Shown one piece after another: positions 25,491-35,515 of a stretch of 64,000 bases of DNA. Source of the DNA: Fluoribacter dumoffii NY 23 (GTDB taxonomy: Bacteria; Pseudomonadota; Gammaproteobacteria; Legionellales; Legionellaceae); NCBI RefSeq assembly GCF_000236165.1, contig NZ_CM001373.1:1750777-1814776 (forward strand), in the 5' to 3' direction. The position numbers and the translations under genes were made by a program. The notes under the pieces were generated by a model. The model was given only the letters and a program-made list of their open reading frames with translations, searched no databases and had not been told where the DNA came from. The first letter of the stretch is position 1. Every line of letters starts with the position of its first letter.

Positions 25491-26873
25491 TTAATCTACC
25501 CCTTGATAACCATTAAAAGCTAAATCTTCAAAACGTGTGTATTTACCAATAAAGGCTACACGCACTTTACCTATAGGACCATTCCTTTGTTTTGCGATGA
25601 TAATTTCTGCTGTACCCTTATCAGGGCTGTCCTCATTATAAACCTCATCCCGGTAAATAAAACAAATCAAATCGGCATCTTGCTCAATCGCGCCAGACTC
25701 CCGCAAGTCAGACATAACGGGTCGTTTATCTGCACGTTGCTCCAGACTTCGGTTCAACTGGGATAAAGCAATTACAGGAGCCTGTAACTCTTTTGCAAGT
25801 GATTTGAGGCTTCGGGAAATTTCAGATATTTCTGCAGTCCTGTTGTCTGCATTAAATCCAGGTACTTTCATTAATTGCAGGTAATCCACAACAATCAGGC
25901 CTATGTTACCATGCTCTTTGGCCAATCTTCTTGCCCGAGCACGCATTTCCCCTGGACTTAAGGCCGGAGTGTCATCAATAAATAAAGGAGCTTCAGAAAG
26001 CATATGCACCGCGGAAGTGACGCGAGGCCAATCGTCATCATCCAGTTTACCTGTTCTAATCTTATGTTGATCAATACGTCCCAAAGAAGACATCATCCTC
26101 ATTGCCAGAGAATCTGCGGGCATTTCCATAGAAAAAACAAGCACAGGCTTTCCGGATTTTATTGCCGCATGCTCGGCCATATTCATGACCAATGTAGTTT
26201 TACCCATGGAAGGACGCCCGGCGACAATGATTAAATCGGAAGGTTGTAAGCCTGAGGTCATTTCATCCAAATCAGACAAACCCGTAGCAAGCCCGGTAAT
26301 TGCATCGCCGTTATGATAGAGGGCATCAATTTTTTCTACCGCACGCACCAAAATTGATTTTATATTTTCCGGACCACCATCCCCAGCAGTTTGCTCTCCA
26401 ATAGCAAAAACTTTGGTTTCTGCCATATCAAGCAATTCTGGAACTTGTCTGCCTCCGGGATTATATGCTGAATCAGCAATTTCAGTAGCTACATAAATAA
26501 GTTGTCTCTGAACTGATTTTTCCCGAACGATGTCTGCATAAGCAGAAACGTTAGCCACACTGGGGGTATTATTAGCCAGCTCAAACAAATAGGCCTCACC
26601 GCCTGCGTCATCCAGTTCATTATGAGACTTGAGTGCATCAAGCAACGTGACCACATCAAAAGGTTGGTCTTTTTTGGCTAAAGCAGAAATGGCGCGAAAC
26701 AGAATTCGGTGCTCTGTACGGTAAAAATCTGCTTCACATAATTTATTGCTGACTTTGTCCCAAACCTGGTTGTCCAACATTAATCCACCAATAATGGATT
26801 GCTCCGCCTCTACCGAATGAGGGGGACGTTTTAAAGGATCAACCGATTTCTTGGAATTTTGCAGATCATACAT
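25491..26873 (-). CDS. dnaB: Replicative DNA helicase DnaB
   Basis: Hexameric helicase that unwinds DNA at the replication fork. The N-terminal primase-interaction domain ([18 protein letters not shown]) is followed by a linker and the RecA-like motor with Walker [11 protein letters not shown] (about 218-227), Walker [11 protein letters not shown] and the DnaB signature [16 protein letters not shown]. 460 residues, no intein or frameshift. Co-transcribed with alr (1-nt gap). Confidence 0.97.
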   Translation of the reverse strand: MYDLQNSKKSVDPLKRPPHSVEAEQSIIGGLMLDNQVWDKVSNKLCEADFYRTEHRILFRAISALAKKDQPFDVVTLLDALKSHNELDDAGGEAYLFELANNTPSVANVSAYADIVREKSVQRQLIYVATEIADSAYNPGGRQVPELLDMAETKVFAIGEQTAGDGGPENIKSILVRAVEKIDALYHNGDAITGLATGLSDLDEMTSGLQPSDLIIVAGRPSMGKTTLVMNMAEHAAIKSGKPVLVFSMEMPADSLAMRMMSSLGRIDQHKIRTGKLDDDDWPRVTSAVHMLSEAPLFIDDTPALSPGEMRARARRLAKEHGNIGLIVVDYLQLMKVPGFNADNRTAEISEISRSLKSLAKELQAPVIALSQLNRSLEQRADKRPVMSDLRESGAIEQDADLICFIYRDEVYNEDSPDKGTAEIIIAKQRNGPIGKVRVAFIGKYTRFEDLAFNGYQGVD

Positions 26874-26932
26874 GTTAGTGACACAAGGACTATTTTGGAC
26901 AGGATATTGTAATGTGCTTTTGAGAAGATGTC

Positions 26933-26957
26933 ATCCCGAACAGCTTTTGTTCGGGAT
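26933..26957. terminator. 10-bp hairpin between the DUF2147 gene and dnaB
   Basis: ATCCCGAACA (26933-26942) pairs perfectly with TGTTCGGGAT (26948-26957) over a 5-nt loop. It lies between two minus-strand genes and probably ends or dampens the transcript of the upstream one. No T-tract is present. Confidence 0.45.
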
Positions 26958-26972
26958 AATTTATACTGATGG

Positions 26973-27410
26973 CTATTGTTTTTGCCAAACTTGAGTACGG
27001 CCGAGTAAAGAAATACCCACATAGCCTCTGACTAGGAGTTTATTACCCTCGACTGTGAGTTTTGCACGATAGACCTTACCTGACTTTGGATCTAAAATAG
27101 AGCCGCCGCCCCATTCATTATCTCCTTCGTTCTTTAAGCCCCACATAAATTGCAATCCCTGGATTTTTTTACCTTTGAAACTGCCAGGACACTTCTGACA
27201 AATTCCAGTATCGCCAGGTTGGGGAAATATCTTATTGATAACAGCGCTTAGCTGTCCACCGGACTCACTAATAGTAACCACTGCTCTCTTTTTACCAGTT
27301 TTATCATCAATCGTGACCCATTTACCTACAGGTGCTTGAGATGCGGCTAGTGCTGCAGGTAAATAAAAAACAGCAACAAAAAAACCACAGGCGAGCTTCC
27401 ATAAGTTCAT
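26973..27410 (-). CDS. DUF2147 exported protein
   Basis: A periplasmic protein of 145 residues with signal peptide (about 1-22, ending ALA) and a DUF2147 domain: GKWVTIDDKTGKKRAVVTI near the start, then GLQFMWGL and the final VRGYVGISLLGRTQVWQKQ. DUF2147 proteins form small beta-barrels of unknown function. A CQKC pair (GICQKCPG) may be a disulfide or metal site. I start at ATG 27410 with GGAG 6 nt upstream. Confidence 0.85.
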   Translation of the reverse strand: MNLWKLACGFFVAVFYLPAALAASQAPVGKWVTIDDKTGKKRAVVTISESGGQLSAVINKIFPQPGDTGICQKCPGSFKGKKIQGLQFMWGLKNEGDNEWGGGSILDPKSGKVYRAKLTVEGNKLLVRGYVGISLLGRTQVWQKQ

Positions 27411-27602
27411 AATTTTCTCCATGTTTACAATCATTTATAGCTTATGCCATGATTCAAAACTATGCCAGTTTTAATGAATATATTTTTTTAAAAAAATAAC
27501 GCACCCCGCTTTGAGCATGGAATATGGCAGCAAAATATATATAAAAATCTGTCCCGGGGTCTAATCGCCATCCTGTTCCACATCGACTACTAAACGAAAC
27601 AA

Positions 27603-30600
27603 TTATAAAGCCGCCAGGGGCATAAAAAATTGTTCGATATCTTCTTCACTTAAACTCATTGCTCTCGTGGAGTCAGCAGATAGAACGCCTTCAACCAATT
27701 GTCTTTTTTTCTCTTGCATGCTTAAAATCGCTTCCTCTACAGTGCCTGAGGTAATGAGCTTATAAACAAAAACAGGATTTTCCTGACCGATTCGATGACT
27801 TCGATCAGTGGCCTGATCTTCAACTGCAGGATTCCACCATGGATCATAATGAATCACTGTATCAGCGCGAGTCAGGTTCAGGCCGGTGCCACCTGCTTTC
27901 AAGCTGATAAGGAAAACTGGGGTCTTCCCTTCCTGAAATTTTTCTACCATGGCTTGTCTGTGAACTGTTTGCCCTGTTAACTTTAAATAATCATAATTTC
28001 GTGACTGCAATTCCTCTTCAATTAATTGCAGCATGGAAGTAAATTGCGAAAACACCAAAACCTTTCTTCCTTCCCCTACCAGGTTATCCAATAAATCCAT
28101 TAACGCTTCGAGTTTTGCAGAAGTTCCATGCGCAATCGATGCTTCCGGCAAAGACAAAAGTCTGGGATCACAACACACCTGGCGTAACTTCAGTAATGCA
28201 TCCAGAAGCAGGATATGGCTTTTACCTAGACCCTGCTTTGCAATCGCATCACGTACTTTTTTCTCCATACTCATCCGTATGGCTTCATAGAGATCACGTT
28301 GGGGGCCTATTATTTCTATAGTGCGCATCATTTCTGTTTTGGGCGGTAATTCCCGCACCACCTGATTTTTGGTTCTTCTTAATATAAAAGGCTGTACTCT
28401 TTTTATTAATACTTCCCGCCTGTTCAAATCTGCATATTTTTCAATCGGGGTTCTGAACCATAATCTGAATTGCTTTGCATCGCCCAGTAATCCGGGCATC
28501 AGAAAATGAAATAAAGACCATAATTCACCCAAGTGGTTTTCCAAAGGAGTACCGGTCAGACACAATCGGTGCATTGCTTTTAATTGTTGAATAATTTGCG
28601 TGGTTTTGGTACGTGCATTTTTAATAAATTGCGCTTCATCCAAAATCAAATAATAAAAAGAATAGTTAATAAATTTTTCTTTATCCCGGTGGATGAGTCC
28701 ATAAGTTGAAACCACGATATCATAATCATCAAAGTTATCCTGATGACGTTCGGAGCCATGATAAATTAAAACCTTTAACTGCGGTGTAAAACGTTCGGCT
28801 TCAGCCTTCCAATTTCCCACAAGACTGGTAGGTGCGACGATCAAAGTGGCAGCTTTAACACGATCCTGTTCTTTTTCACACTGCAAATGAGCTAAAGTCT
28901 GGACGGTTTTACCTAATCCCATATCATCTGCCAGAATCCCGCTAAAATGGCTTTCTCTTAAAAATTGCAACCAATTTAAACCTAACCGCTGATAGTCCCT
29001 TAAGTGAGCGTGTAAACCACCAGGTATGGGTATTTCCGGAATATGGGTTAAATGAGACAGTTTTTTTATTTGCTCCCTTAACGTTTCAGCTCCTTGCCAT
29101 CGTGTTTTGGTTGCCGCTATCGCCAATTCGGCTTCACGCATTAAAATAACTTCGTATTTGTTGATGCGAACCTGTTGTGTTTCCTCAATATGGCGCATTC
29201 CAAACTGCAGCAACAATCGGACTAAAGGCTTAATTCGCCCCATTTCCAACTGCAAGGCACGTCCATCATGCAACGGCAATTTAACGAACTGGGTGTCAGG
29301 TAGATTATCCAAATCATTACCTCGGTAACGCTGAATTAAATCTGCAACCAAAGGCACAATGCTCACGGGTTTCCCTTCTACCAAAATACCCAATTGATAG
29401 GAAAAGAAATCGGTTGTACTTTCAGAAAGATCAGAATACCATTCTACTTCATCAGCTCGAATTACCTCCTGATATAAAGAACTAACACGCTCAACCCGCC
29501 AGCCCCGACTTTCCAACTCAGGTATTAATTGGCTGTAGAGAAATTCCAAATCTGCCAGGACATTAATATTCTCTAATACGAAATCAGCCTGCTTTACTTT
29601 TTCCCATTGTTCATTTTCCCATGCCCTGGGGACTCTTAATTCAAGGATTTCCTGTACTTCATCCCATTTTGATCTCTCAAAATCCTTATGGCGTCTGTAT
29701 TCAATTAACACTTTGTCCTGCTGACAAACAACGGTGTCACATACTTCAGAACCTGCAATCATAAGTCCTGCATAATCAAAAACAATGCGTGCGGTAAATA
29801 AAACATGCAATTCCTCTTCAGGATCATAAAGTCCAGAGGAGTCTTCGTCGAATTCACTAATAGCGTCCAAAACAATTACAGGCATGGGCATTACATTCCG
29901 GACTTCCCGCTGTTCAAAGACTTGCGGCACTGGAAACTCCGGACATGTTTTCGCCATTTTATTTGCCAATAATTTGGCCTGCTCCATTGGAATTGGGGGT
30001 GCTTCCAATAGAGATCCCAACTGTTTTATTGGATAAGTAGTTATGATACGTCCCATTTGGGGTTCTGAATAATTTATATACCAACTGTCATCCAGTAACA
30101 ACGGCTTGAGGGCCTTCTCTTCATGCATCAATAATAAGTTTTGACTGCCGTTATGAGACAGGACCCATTCACAGGAACCTTCTATAGGCTCACCCAAGTG
30201 AATGGGATCCTCCTGGTTTTGACTTAAAAAAGCCCTTCCTGTGGCAATAATTCGCTCTAATAATTCGCTGTTGCGTATGATTAGGGTATCAAACCAGCCT
30301 GAAACGCCACATTTAAACAGGAGGAGTGCCACCAGATCATTGTCATCACCGATAAAGTGCTGCTTTTTGGAATCGGAAAGACTGTTAAAAGTGACCATTT
30401 TTCCATAGCCGCCGCGCTTTAATAATTTGGCTAGCGCCAACTTAATCGCGACCCGATGTTCATGGCCCTCAAGCCTCAGTTCTAAAAGATAAACCAGGTG
30501 ATGCGTAACCTCAGGTACTTTCACTACTGCGGCTTCCTGGGCACGCAAATTCTTCAACCAGCTATCGAGTCTTCTGTCTAATTTATCACCCGCTAGAGAA

Positions 30601-30884
30601 GCCAAGTTTCCTTTTTCGCGGTCACGCAGAGCCAACAAACATGCTGCAGCATGTTTGCAATTATATTGATAACTACAGGTGCAGTGAGCCAATTTTTTGG
30701 GCCAGGCTTTCAGATCCATATGTACATCATAAATCTGGCTTGAACTGCCTTTTACCCTACCTTTTAATAATCCATCACTGAAACGAATATTGAGCACATG
30801 TCCATTTTCAAAATATTCTTGGCCTCGCAACAATATTTTGGACTCAAAGACTTCTGGCATTTTTGAGAGTGCTTCATTTAACAT
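27603..30884 (-). CDS. SNF2-family helicase with SWIM zinc finger
   Basis: A 1093-residue Swi2/Snf2 ATPase. The N-terminus holds a SWIM zinc finger (CTCSYQYNCKHAAACL, about 68-83), a DNA/protein-binding module seen in bacterial SNF2 proteins. The C-terminal 480 residues form the motor: DDMGLGKTVQTLA (motif I), LDEAQFIKN (motif II), LTGTPLENHLGELWSLF (III), VFSQFTSML, and SHRIGQENPVFVYKLI (VI). Such proteins translocate on double-stranded DNA; the specific role is unknown. It stands alone. Confidence 0.93.
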   Translation of the reverse strand: MLNEALSKMPEVFESKILLRGQEYFENGHVLNIRFSDGLLKGRVKGSSSQIYDVHMDLKAWPKKLAHCTCSYQYNCKHAAACLLALRDREKGNLASLAGDKLDRRLDSWLKNLRAQEAAVVKVPEVTHHLVYLLELRLEGHEHRVAIKLALAKLLKRGGYGKMVTFNSLSDSKKQHFIGDDNDLVALLLFKCGVSGWFDTLIIRNSELLERIIATGRAFLSQNQEDPIHLGEPIEGSCEWVLSHNGSQNLLLMHEEKALKPLLLDDSWYINYSEPQMGRIITTYPIKQLGSLLEAPPIPMEQAKLLANKMAKTCPEFPVPQVFEQREVRNVMPMPVIVLDAISEFDEDSSGLYDPEEELHVLFTARIVFDYAGLMIAGSEVCDTVVCQQDKVLIEYRRHKDFERSKWDEVQEILELRVPRAWENEQWEKVKQADFVLENINVLADLEFLYSQLIPELESRGWRVERVSSLYQEVIRADEVEWYSDLSESTTDFFSYQLGILVEGKPVSIVPLVADLIQRYRGNDLDNLPDTQFVKLPLHDGRALQLEMGRIKPLVRLLLQFGMRHIEETQQVRINKYEVILMREAELAIAATKTRWQGAETLREQIKKLSHLTHIPEIPIPGGLHAHLRDYQRLGLNWLQFLRESHFSGILADDMGLGKTVQTLAHLQCEKEQDRVKAATLIVAPTSLVGNWKAEAERFTPQLKVLIYHGSERHQDNFDDYDIVVSTYGLIHRDKEKFINYSFYYLILDEAQFIKNARTKTTQIIQQLKAMHRLCLTGTPLENHLGELWSLFHFLMPGLLGDAKQFRLWFRTPIEKYADLNRREVLIKRVQPFILRRTKNQVVRELPPKTEMMRTIEIIGPQRDLYEAIRMSMEKKVRDAIAKQGLGKSHILLLDALLKLRQVCCDPRLLSLPEASIAHGTSAKLEALMDLLDNLVGEGRKVLVFSQFTSMLQLIEEELQSRNYDYLKLTGQTVHRQAMVEKFQEGKTPVFLISLKAGGTGLNLTRADTVIHYDPWWNPAVEDQATDRSHRIGQENPVFVYKLITSGTVEEAILSMQEKKRQLVEGVLSADSTRAMSLSEEDIEQFFMPLAAL

Positions 30885-31147
30885 AGATGTGCTTTTTTCT
30901 GGACAAAGGGTTTATTTTAGTCAATTTTTAAATTAATTAACATTTTTATCTTTAAAATTAAAAATTCTTTGCATTAAGGGCTGTTGACAATTCACCGGAT
31001 TAAGACAAAATGATGAGCTTTTAGAGCGCGAATCCACTGCGATCCATGGGTTTCAGAGCAATAAATCTCATCGTTTTTAACTATTAGTAAAATTGTCCGC
31101 AGAACCTGTTTATTGCATTTAGGGTTTTTCTTTATAGAGTATATATC

Positions 31148-32746
31148 ATGCAAAATAAGCTTACTGTGCTTATGGCACAAATTAATCCAACTGTCGGCGC
31201 TTTGGTATCCAACAGGGATAAAATCATTGATGTTATAAAAAACAAACAGGCTGAACACAATATTATACTCTTCCCCGAACTCGCTTTGACCGGTTACCCC
31301 CCAGAGGATTTGCTCTTTCGCAAAGAGTTTCAACAAGCAGTTAGTGAAAACTTAAAACAAATTCAAGAGGCAACAAAAGATTGCTACGTCCTTGTAGGGC
31401 ATCCAAGCCTTGAGAAACAACGACTGTACAACAGCGTGAGCATTTTTTACCAGGGTCAAAAAATTGCAGAATATCACAAACAAAATTTACCAAACTATGA
31501 AATTTTTGATGAGGCACGTTATTTTACTCCCGGAAAAAAAAATCCGTGTATCCTGGAAGTAAATCACAGTAAAGTAGGAGTGATTATTTGTGAAGATTTA
31601 TGGCATCCAGGACCTGCAGAAGATTTAATTGAAAATGGAATTTCGCTGCTACTCATCCTAAATGCATCTCCATTTGACTACACCAAGTATCAAAAAAGAG
31701 AGTCACTCTTAAAATCTTATGCAAAATGCGGTATTGCAATTATTTATGTGAATCAAATCGGGGGACAGGATGAACTCTTATTTGATGGGCAATCATTAGC
31801 AATTGATTCACACGCTAACGTATGTGCACGGTCTCCTGCATTTGAAGAGGATTTACGCACCGTTGTAATCGAGGCTCACCAGGTCAGAGGAGAGGTTTCC
31901 CCCCTTCTTGATTTTGAACCGTTAATCTATAAATCATTGGTTTGCGGTACTCGGGATTATGTCACTAAAAATCATTTCCCAGGCGTCTTGGTCGGACTTT
32001 CTGGAGGGGTTGATTCTGCATTAACGTTGGCTGTAGCGGCCGATGCATTGGGTGCAGAGCGGGTACATGCTGTGCTTATGCCCTCACGTTATACGGCCTC
32101 AATGAGCAACGAGGATGCTTTAATCCAAATCGAAAAGCTGAAGGTATCGTATTCCATCTTATCCATTGAACCCGCCTTTAATGCGTTAATGACTACCCTT
32201 GCTTCCGAGTTTAAAGGATTAACACCAGACAGCACAGAAGAAAACATTCAGGCGCGGATTCGCGGATTGTTGATTATGGCTTTGTCCAACAAGACGGGTA
32301 AAATGGTCCTCACCACTTCGAACAAGAGTGAAACTGCCGTAGGCTATGCAACCTTATATGGAGACATGGCTGGAGGGTTTGCTGTATTAAAAGATGTACT
32401 TAAAACGCAGGTTTATGCCCTGGCTCATCATCGAAACAGTCTTTCAGAAATCATTCCTACCCGTGTACTCACTCGTCCTCCATCAGCTGAATTGAGACCC
32501 GATCAGACTGATCAAGACAGTTTACCTGACTATCCCACGCTTGATGGGATTATCGTTGCCTATATGGAAAAATACTTATCTCCAGAAGAAATAATTCAGC
32601 AAGGTTATGCCCCAGAAACTGTAGCTAGAGTGATTCAATTAATCAAACGCAATGAATACAAACGCCGTCAAGCTGCACCAGGAATAAAAATAAGCCCTAC
32701 TGCTTTTGGTAAAGACTGGCGATATCCGATCACGAACGGTTTTTAA
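31148..32746 (+). CDS. nadE: Glutamine-dependent NAD+ synthetase
   Basis: Last step of NAD+ synthesis: amidation of deamido-NAD+. The N-terminal nitrilase-like glutaminase domain has Glu (ILFPELALTGYPPED), Lys (YHKQNLPNYEIFDEARYF) and nucleophile Cys (GVIICEDLW). The C-terminal synthetase domain has the P-loop GLSGGVDSALTL, the TTSNKSE segment and PSAELRPDQTDQDSLPDYP. 532 residues, typical of the two-domain type, so it can use glutamine directly. Confidence 0.97.
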   Translation: MQNKLTVLMAQINPTVGALVSNRDKIIDVIKNKQAEHNIILFPELALTGYPPEDLLFRKEFQQAVSENLKQIQEATKDCYVLVGHPSLEKQRLYNSVSIFYQGQKIAEYHKQNLPNYEIFDEARYFTPGKKNPCILEVNHSKVGVIICEDLWHPGPAEDLIENGISLLLILNASPFDYTKYQKRESLLKSYAKCGIAIIYVNQIGGQDELLFDGQSLAIDSHANVCARSPAFEEDLRTVVIEAHQVRGEVSPLLDFEPLIYKSLVCGTRDYVTKNHFPGVLVGLSGGVDSALTLAVAADALGAERVHAVLMPSRYTASMSNEDALIQIEKLKVSYSILSIEPAFNALMTTLASEFKGLTPDSTEENIQARIRGLLIMALSNKTGKMVLTTSNKSETAVGYATLYGDMAGGFAVLKDVLKTQVYALAHHRNSLSEIIPTRVLTRPPSAELRPDQTDQDSLPDYPTLDGIIVAYMEKYLSPEEIIQQGYAPETVARVIQLIKRNEYKRRQAAPGIKISPTAFGKDWRYPITNGF

Positions 32747-32772
32747 TCTATTGTTTTGAACATGTGTGAACT

Positions 32773-32800
32773 CCCGGGTTTCACCTGCGTTACACCCGGG
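32773..32800. repeat. CCCGGGT palindrome between nadE and the 32807 gene
   Basis: CCCGGGT (32773-32779) pairs with ACCCGGG (32794-32800) across a 14-nt loop, between convergent genes. On the minus strand the sequence (CCCGGGTG..GCAGGT..AAACCCGGG) resembles the hairpin after the RND gene at 46530-46558, so it is probably a member of a dispersed palindromic repeat that also acts as a transcript end. Confidence 0.5.
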
Positions 32801-32806
32801 CTAAGC

Positions 32807-34261
32807 TTAGGGAGGTGTCAAGGGGCGGATTTCATCCTGCACCAATTGTTCCATTACTATTTTACGACGTTCCCAAAAAGTTGGTAATTGTGAGAGAGCC
32901 TCATATCTCTTTGGACTTAACTTTTGTTGCTGCAGCTCAGCGACAGTTTCTTCCAAAGGTGGTAATGGTTCTGAAGGTTCAGAAGCTTCTTCCTTGTGAG
33001 AAAGCTTCTTGGGAGCCATTTTCTCCACACGAGTTTTCATATGCTCTTCAAGAAAGGCAAATCCCTTGGGATCAAGTTTCCCAGGTGCCTGAACTGCATC
33101 GACCGGTTCTGAATGGTTCTTCTCCATTAAAAACTGTTTGTCTTTCTTTCCCAATACCTTAGACAACATGGTATTCATTTTTTCAAGTTTAGAGGTGGCA
33201 ATTGACTGTGCTGTATTTAATTGCAATAAAAATGCCTTTAACTGCATAATGTCCGCTTCACTATATGAATCTTGATGAGAAGCCAACCAGGAAGTCAACC
33301 GAGGATGATCAGTTAAAGAAATTTCATTGGCCACTCCTATACTATTTATCCACCAAAGGCGCGCAACTTTCTCCTTAAAACGTACAACAAAAGCTGATGT
33401 AATTCCTTTTGCGACAAGATCATCATTGCTCAGTTCAACATGAGTATTGATATTGTGTGGATTAATATGAACCTGAACCTTGGTAAGATATTGCTCTCTT
33501 GATTTGAGGCAGCCCCCTTTAATCCTTCTTAAATGCACTGGATTTAATTTTTCTATATCCGGATCATTTAACGTTTCCAGTTTCTGTGCCAACTCTTCGC
33601 CTGGAGTTAATGGATAAACCTCGCCAGTGGCATCCACCCAAAAAAGTTGCCATTGGCTATTTTTATAACTCAGAGTAAAGGTAGTTTTATCCGGACGTTT
33701 GGATAAAGATGCTTTCGCAGCTTCAAGATTATTAAAAACCACTACATTTTCAAGTAATTGACGGGCATTTTCGCGCGCAGCCTGACGCTCCATTTCCCTG
33801 ACCTTTACATCCTCCAATACCGCTTTATATTGGGCCATGAAGCTATTAATTTGTTTGAGTACTTGCTCCTTAAGCTCCGTAATAAATACAGGCATAATAG
33901 ATTCATCTAAAGGCTGGTAATCGGGGACCGCAGCGATTAACTCAAGAAAGAGATAATAATTATAGGAGCCAGCATTCCATTCACCTTCACTGATCATCAG
34001 CTTAAATTCTTGCAACCGCGTATATGCATCAGGAAAGTTTTCCATTACATTTATGGATTGATCTACTTTTTCCCCACGAGTTCTGGTGTATTGATAGATC
34101 CAACCGGTTATCCATGACCTCACTGGAAGTTCATATTTATTTTCCGCTCTGCGAGCAATGGCCACAATCTTCTCGCGCCCTTCTTTTGTCTCATTCGCAA
34201 TTATAGCCAATACTTGCTCAATAAATTCTTTCGATACTTCCATTGGTTTTTTTTTGGGCAT
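32807..34261 (-). CDS. Unknown cytosolic protein, effector-like
   Basis: No family recognised. 484 residues, hydrophilic, no signal peptide or membrane span. It begins MPKKKPMEVSKEFIEQVLAI, has a helical region with charged heptads around 130-175 (VKVREMERQAARENARQLLE), a beta-rich middle (TTFTLSYKNSQWQLFWVDAT) and a C-terminal third rich in Lys, Glu and Pro (HKEEASEPSEPLPPLEETVA). This architecture is common among Dot/Icm substrates but is not proof. Start ATG 34261 has AAGGAG 8 nt upstream; a TTG further up is unlikely. Confidence 0.65.
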   Translation of the reverse strand: MPKKKPMEVSKEFIEQVLAIIANETKEGREKIVAIARRAENKYELPVRSWITGWIYQYTRTRGEKVDQSINVMENFPDAYTRLQEFKLMISEGEWNAGSYNYYLFLELIAAVPDYQPLDESIMPVFITELKEQVLKQINSFMAQYKAVLEDVKVREMERQAARENARQLLENVVVFNNLEAAKASLSKRPDKTTFTLSYKNSQWQLFWVDATGEVYPLTPGEELAQKLETLNDPDIEKLNPVHLRRIKGGCLKSREQYLTKVQVHINPHNINTHVELSNDDLVAKGITSAFVVRFKEKVARLWWINSIGVANEISLTDHPRLTSWLASHQDSYSEADIMQLKAFLLQLNTAQSIATSKLEKMNTMLSKVLGKKDKQFLMEKNHSEPVDAVQAPGKLDPKGFAFLEEHMKTRVEKMAPKKLSHKEEASEPSEPLPPLEETVAELQQQKLSPKRYEALSQLPTFWERRKIVMEQLVQDEIRPLTPP

Positions 34262-34818
34262 TTTTTGAAACTCCTTTTCATGATGCAAAATTTATCATTG
34301 CATTAATGTTAATTTTATACAAGTGGAAAATTATTATGCTAAATTGATCTCATAATATAGACATGTTTAATTTTCAACACCACGATAAATTATAATAATT
34401 ACACTCCAAAGATCATCACTTTCCATTAGTTCAGGAGTTTGGACTAGCCTCTTCCAAAAAGATAAATTGATTCGTTTTAGCTTGAGAACCTTGCACAGCC
34501 GCTTAATATGGGTTTTGCACTATGGTATTTTATTTCTCGGAAGTCTAAAGATATCCCTTGGGAAGTATAGTCTTTGTTTCTGATCCTGCCACTAGGTATT
34601 ACTGGGCCCTGAAAATGAAAGCCTACATGCGACAGGAGGCGCATTGAGGAATACGTCATTAATTGTATAGAACATCCTAAAAAAATAAAAAAATATCTTG
34701 AGTAGCAAACCATCTAAATATTTCTTTTTCAAAAAAATTTACATTTTGCATACTTGCAAATTTAAAGTAACACGTTAACATGATTCGACAAAAAAAATAA
34801 TAAAAACGAAGGGATGTT
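34262..34818. other. 557-bp gap, no confident gene
   Basis: This AT-rich gap separates two divergent genes and should hold both promoters. A 78-codon minus-strand frame lies at 34477-34713 (starting MVCYSRYFFIF). Its second half (LLSHVGFHFQGPVIPSGRIR) looks more protein-like than random, which suggests a remnant of a gene or repeat. It lacks a ribosome site or a recognised family. The last 100 bp before 34819 are very AT-rich with several weak promoter-like hexamers. No tRNA, riboswitch or terminator is evident. Confidence 0.4.
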
Positions 34819-35448
34819 ATGAAATTTGTATTTTTTTCTGCTAGTTTACTAGCAAGTGGTATAGCTGCAGCAGCAACTCCCGTGAACGGTTGGTATTCCA
34901 GTATATTTGGTGGTTATGCCCATTTATCCGAGAAAGTGTCCAAAACCATCTTGGGCCTGACCTTTTCTGAAACCCTTTCCTCCGATGGATTCAACGCCGG
35001 ACTTCGCCTGGGTTATCAAGCCAATCCTGTTCGCTTTGAAGTGGAATACACTTATATTCAACCTGAAAACAAGGAATTTGACTTCGGCTTACTTGAATTA
35101 GAAAGGAAAACCAACGCCAATGTCGGAATGGGTAATATTTATTTTGATTTTTCTGATGGCATCCTCCCAACGATTTATCCCTTCATAGGTGCGGGTATTG
35201 GTTATGCCTATGTGCATACCAAGATTACAGATACTGGGCCTATTGGAGGAACTTTCGTGGATGTCAAAAAGGGCGTATTTGCCTATCAAGGAACTGCCGG
35301 GCTCACTTTTAACTTTGAAGAAAATTGGGCACTGAATGCTTCCTATCGTTATTTGGCAACCAGCGATGCCGATCACGTGGAAAAATACCAGGCTCAAATG
35401 GGTGATGTAGGTATTGTTTATCGCTTTGATTATTGCAATTACAAGTAA
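34819..35448 (+). CDS. Outer-membrane beta-barrel protein
   Basis: Small barrel of 209 residues with signal peptide (about 1-19, ending AAAA). Alternating beta-strands of OmpA/OmpW-like type follow: GWYSSIFGGYAHLSEKV, FNAGLRLGYQANPVRFEVEY, YPFIGAGIGYAYVHTKI, LTFNFEENWALNASYRYL, and a last strand ending in VGIVYRFDYCNYK. The IYPFIGAGIGYAY motif is typical of porin-family 8-strand barrels in Legionella. Function unknown; it may be a surface antigen or adhesin. Confidence 0.85.
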   Translation: MKFVFFSASLLASGIAAAATPVNGWYSSIFGGYAHLSEKVSKTILGLTFSETLSSDGFNAGLRLGYQANPVRFEVEYTYIQPENKEFDFGLLELERKTNANVGMGNIYFDFSDGILPTIYPFIGAGIGYAYVHTKITDTGPIGGTFVDVKKGVFAYQGTAGLTFNFEENWALNASYRYLATSDADHVEKYQAQMGDVGIVYRFDYCNYK

Positions 35449-35467
35449 TTGCAATTTTGGGCTTATC

Positions 35468-35508
35468 AGGTTGGGCTATAGATTACCTCTTGCAAACCCA
35501 ACCTAAAT
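35468..35508 (+). terminator. Terminator after the outer-membrane barrel gene
   Basis: AGGTTGGG (35468-35475) pairs with CCCAACCT (35497-35504) over a 21-nt loop and is followed by AAATTTT. The stem is perfect but the T-run is short and not adjacent. It lies between convergent genes. Confidence 0.45.
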
Positions 35509-35515
35509 TTTGTCC

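Noticed and set aside
30992..31336. 114-codon minus-strand open frame
   Set aside because: It overlaps the start of nadE on the other strand, has no ribosome site and no recognisable domain; a shadow.
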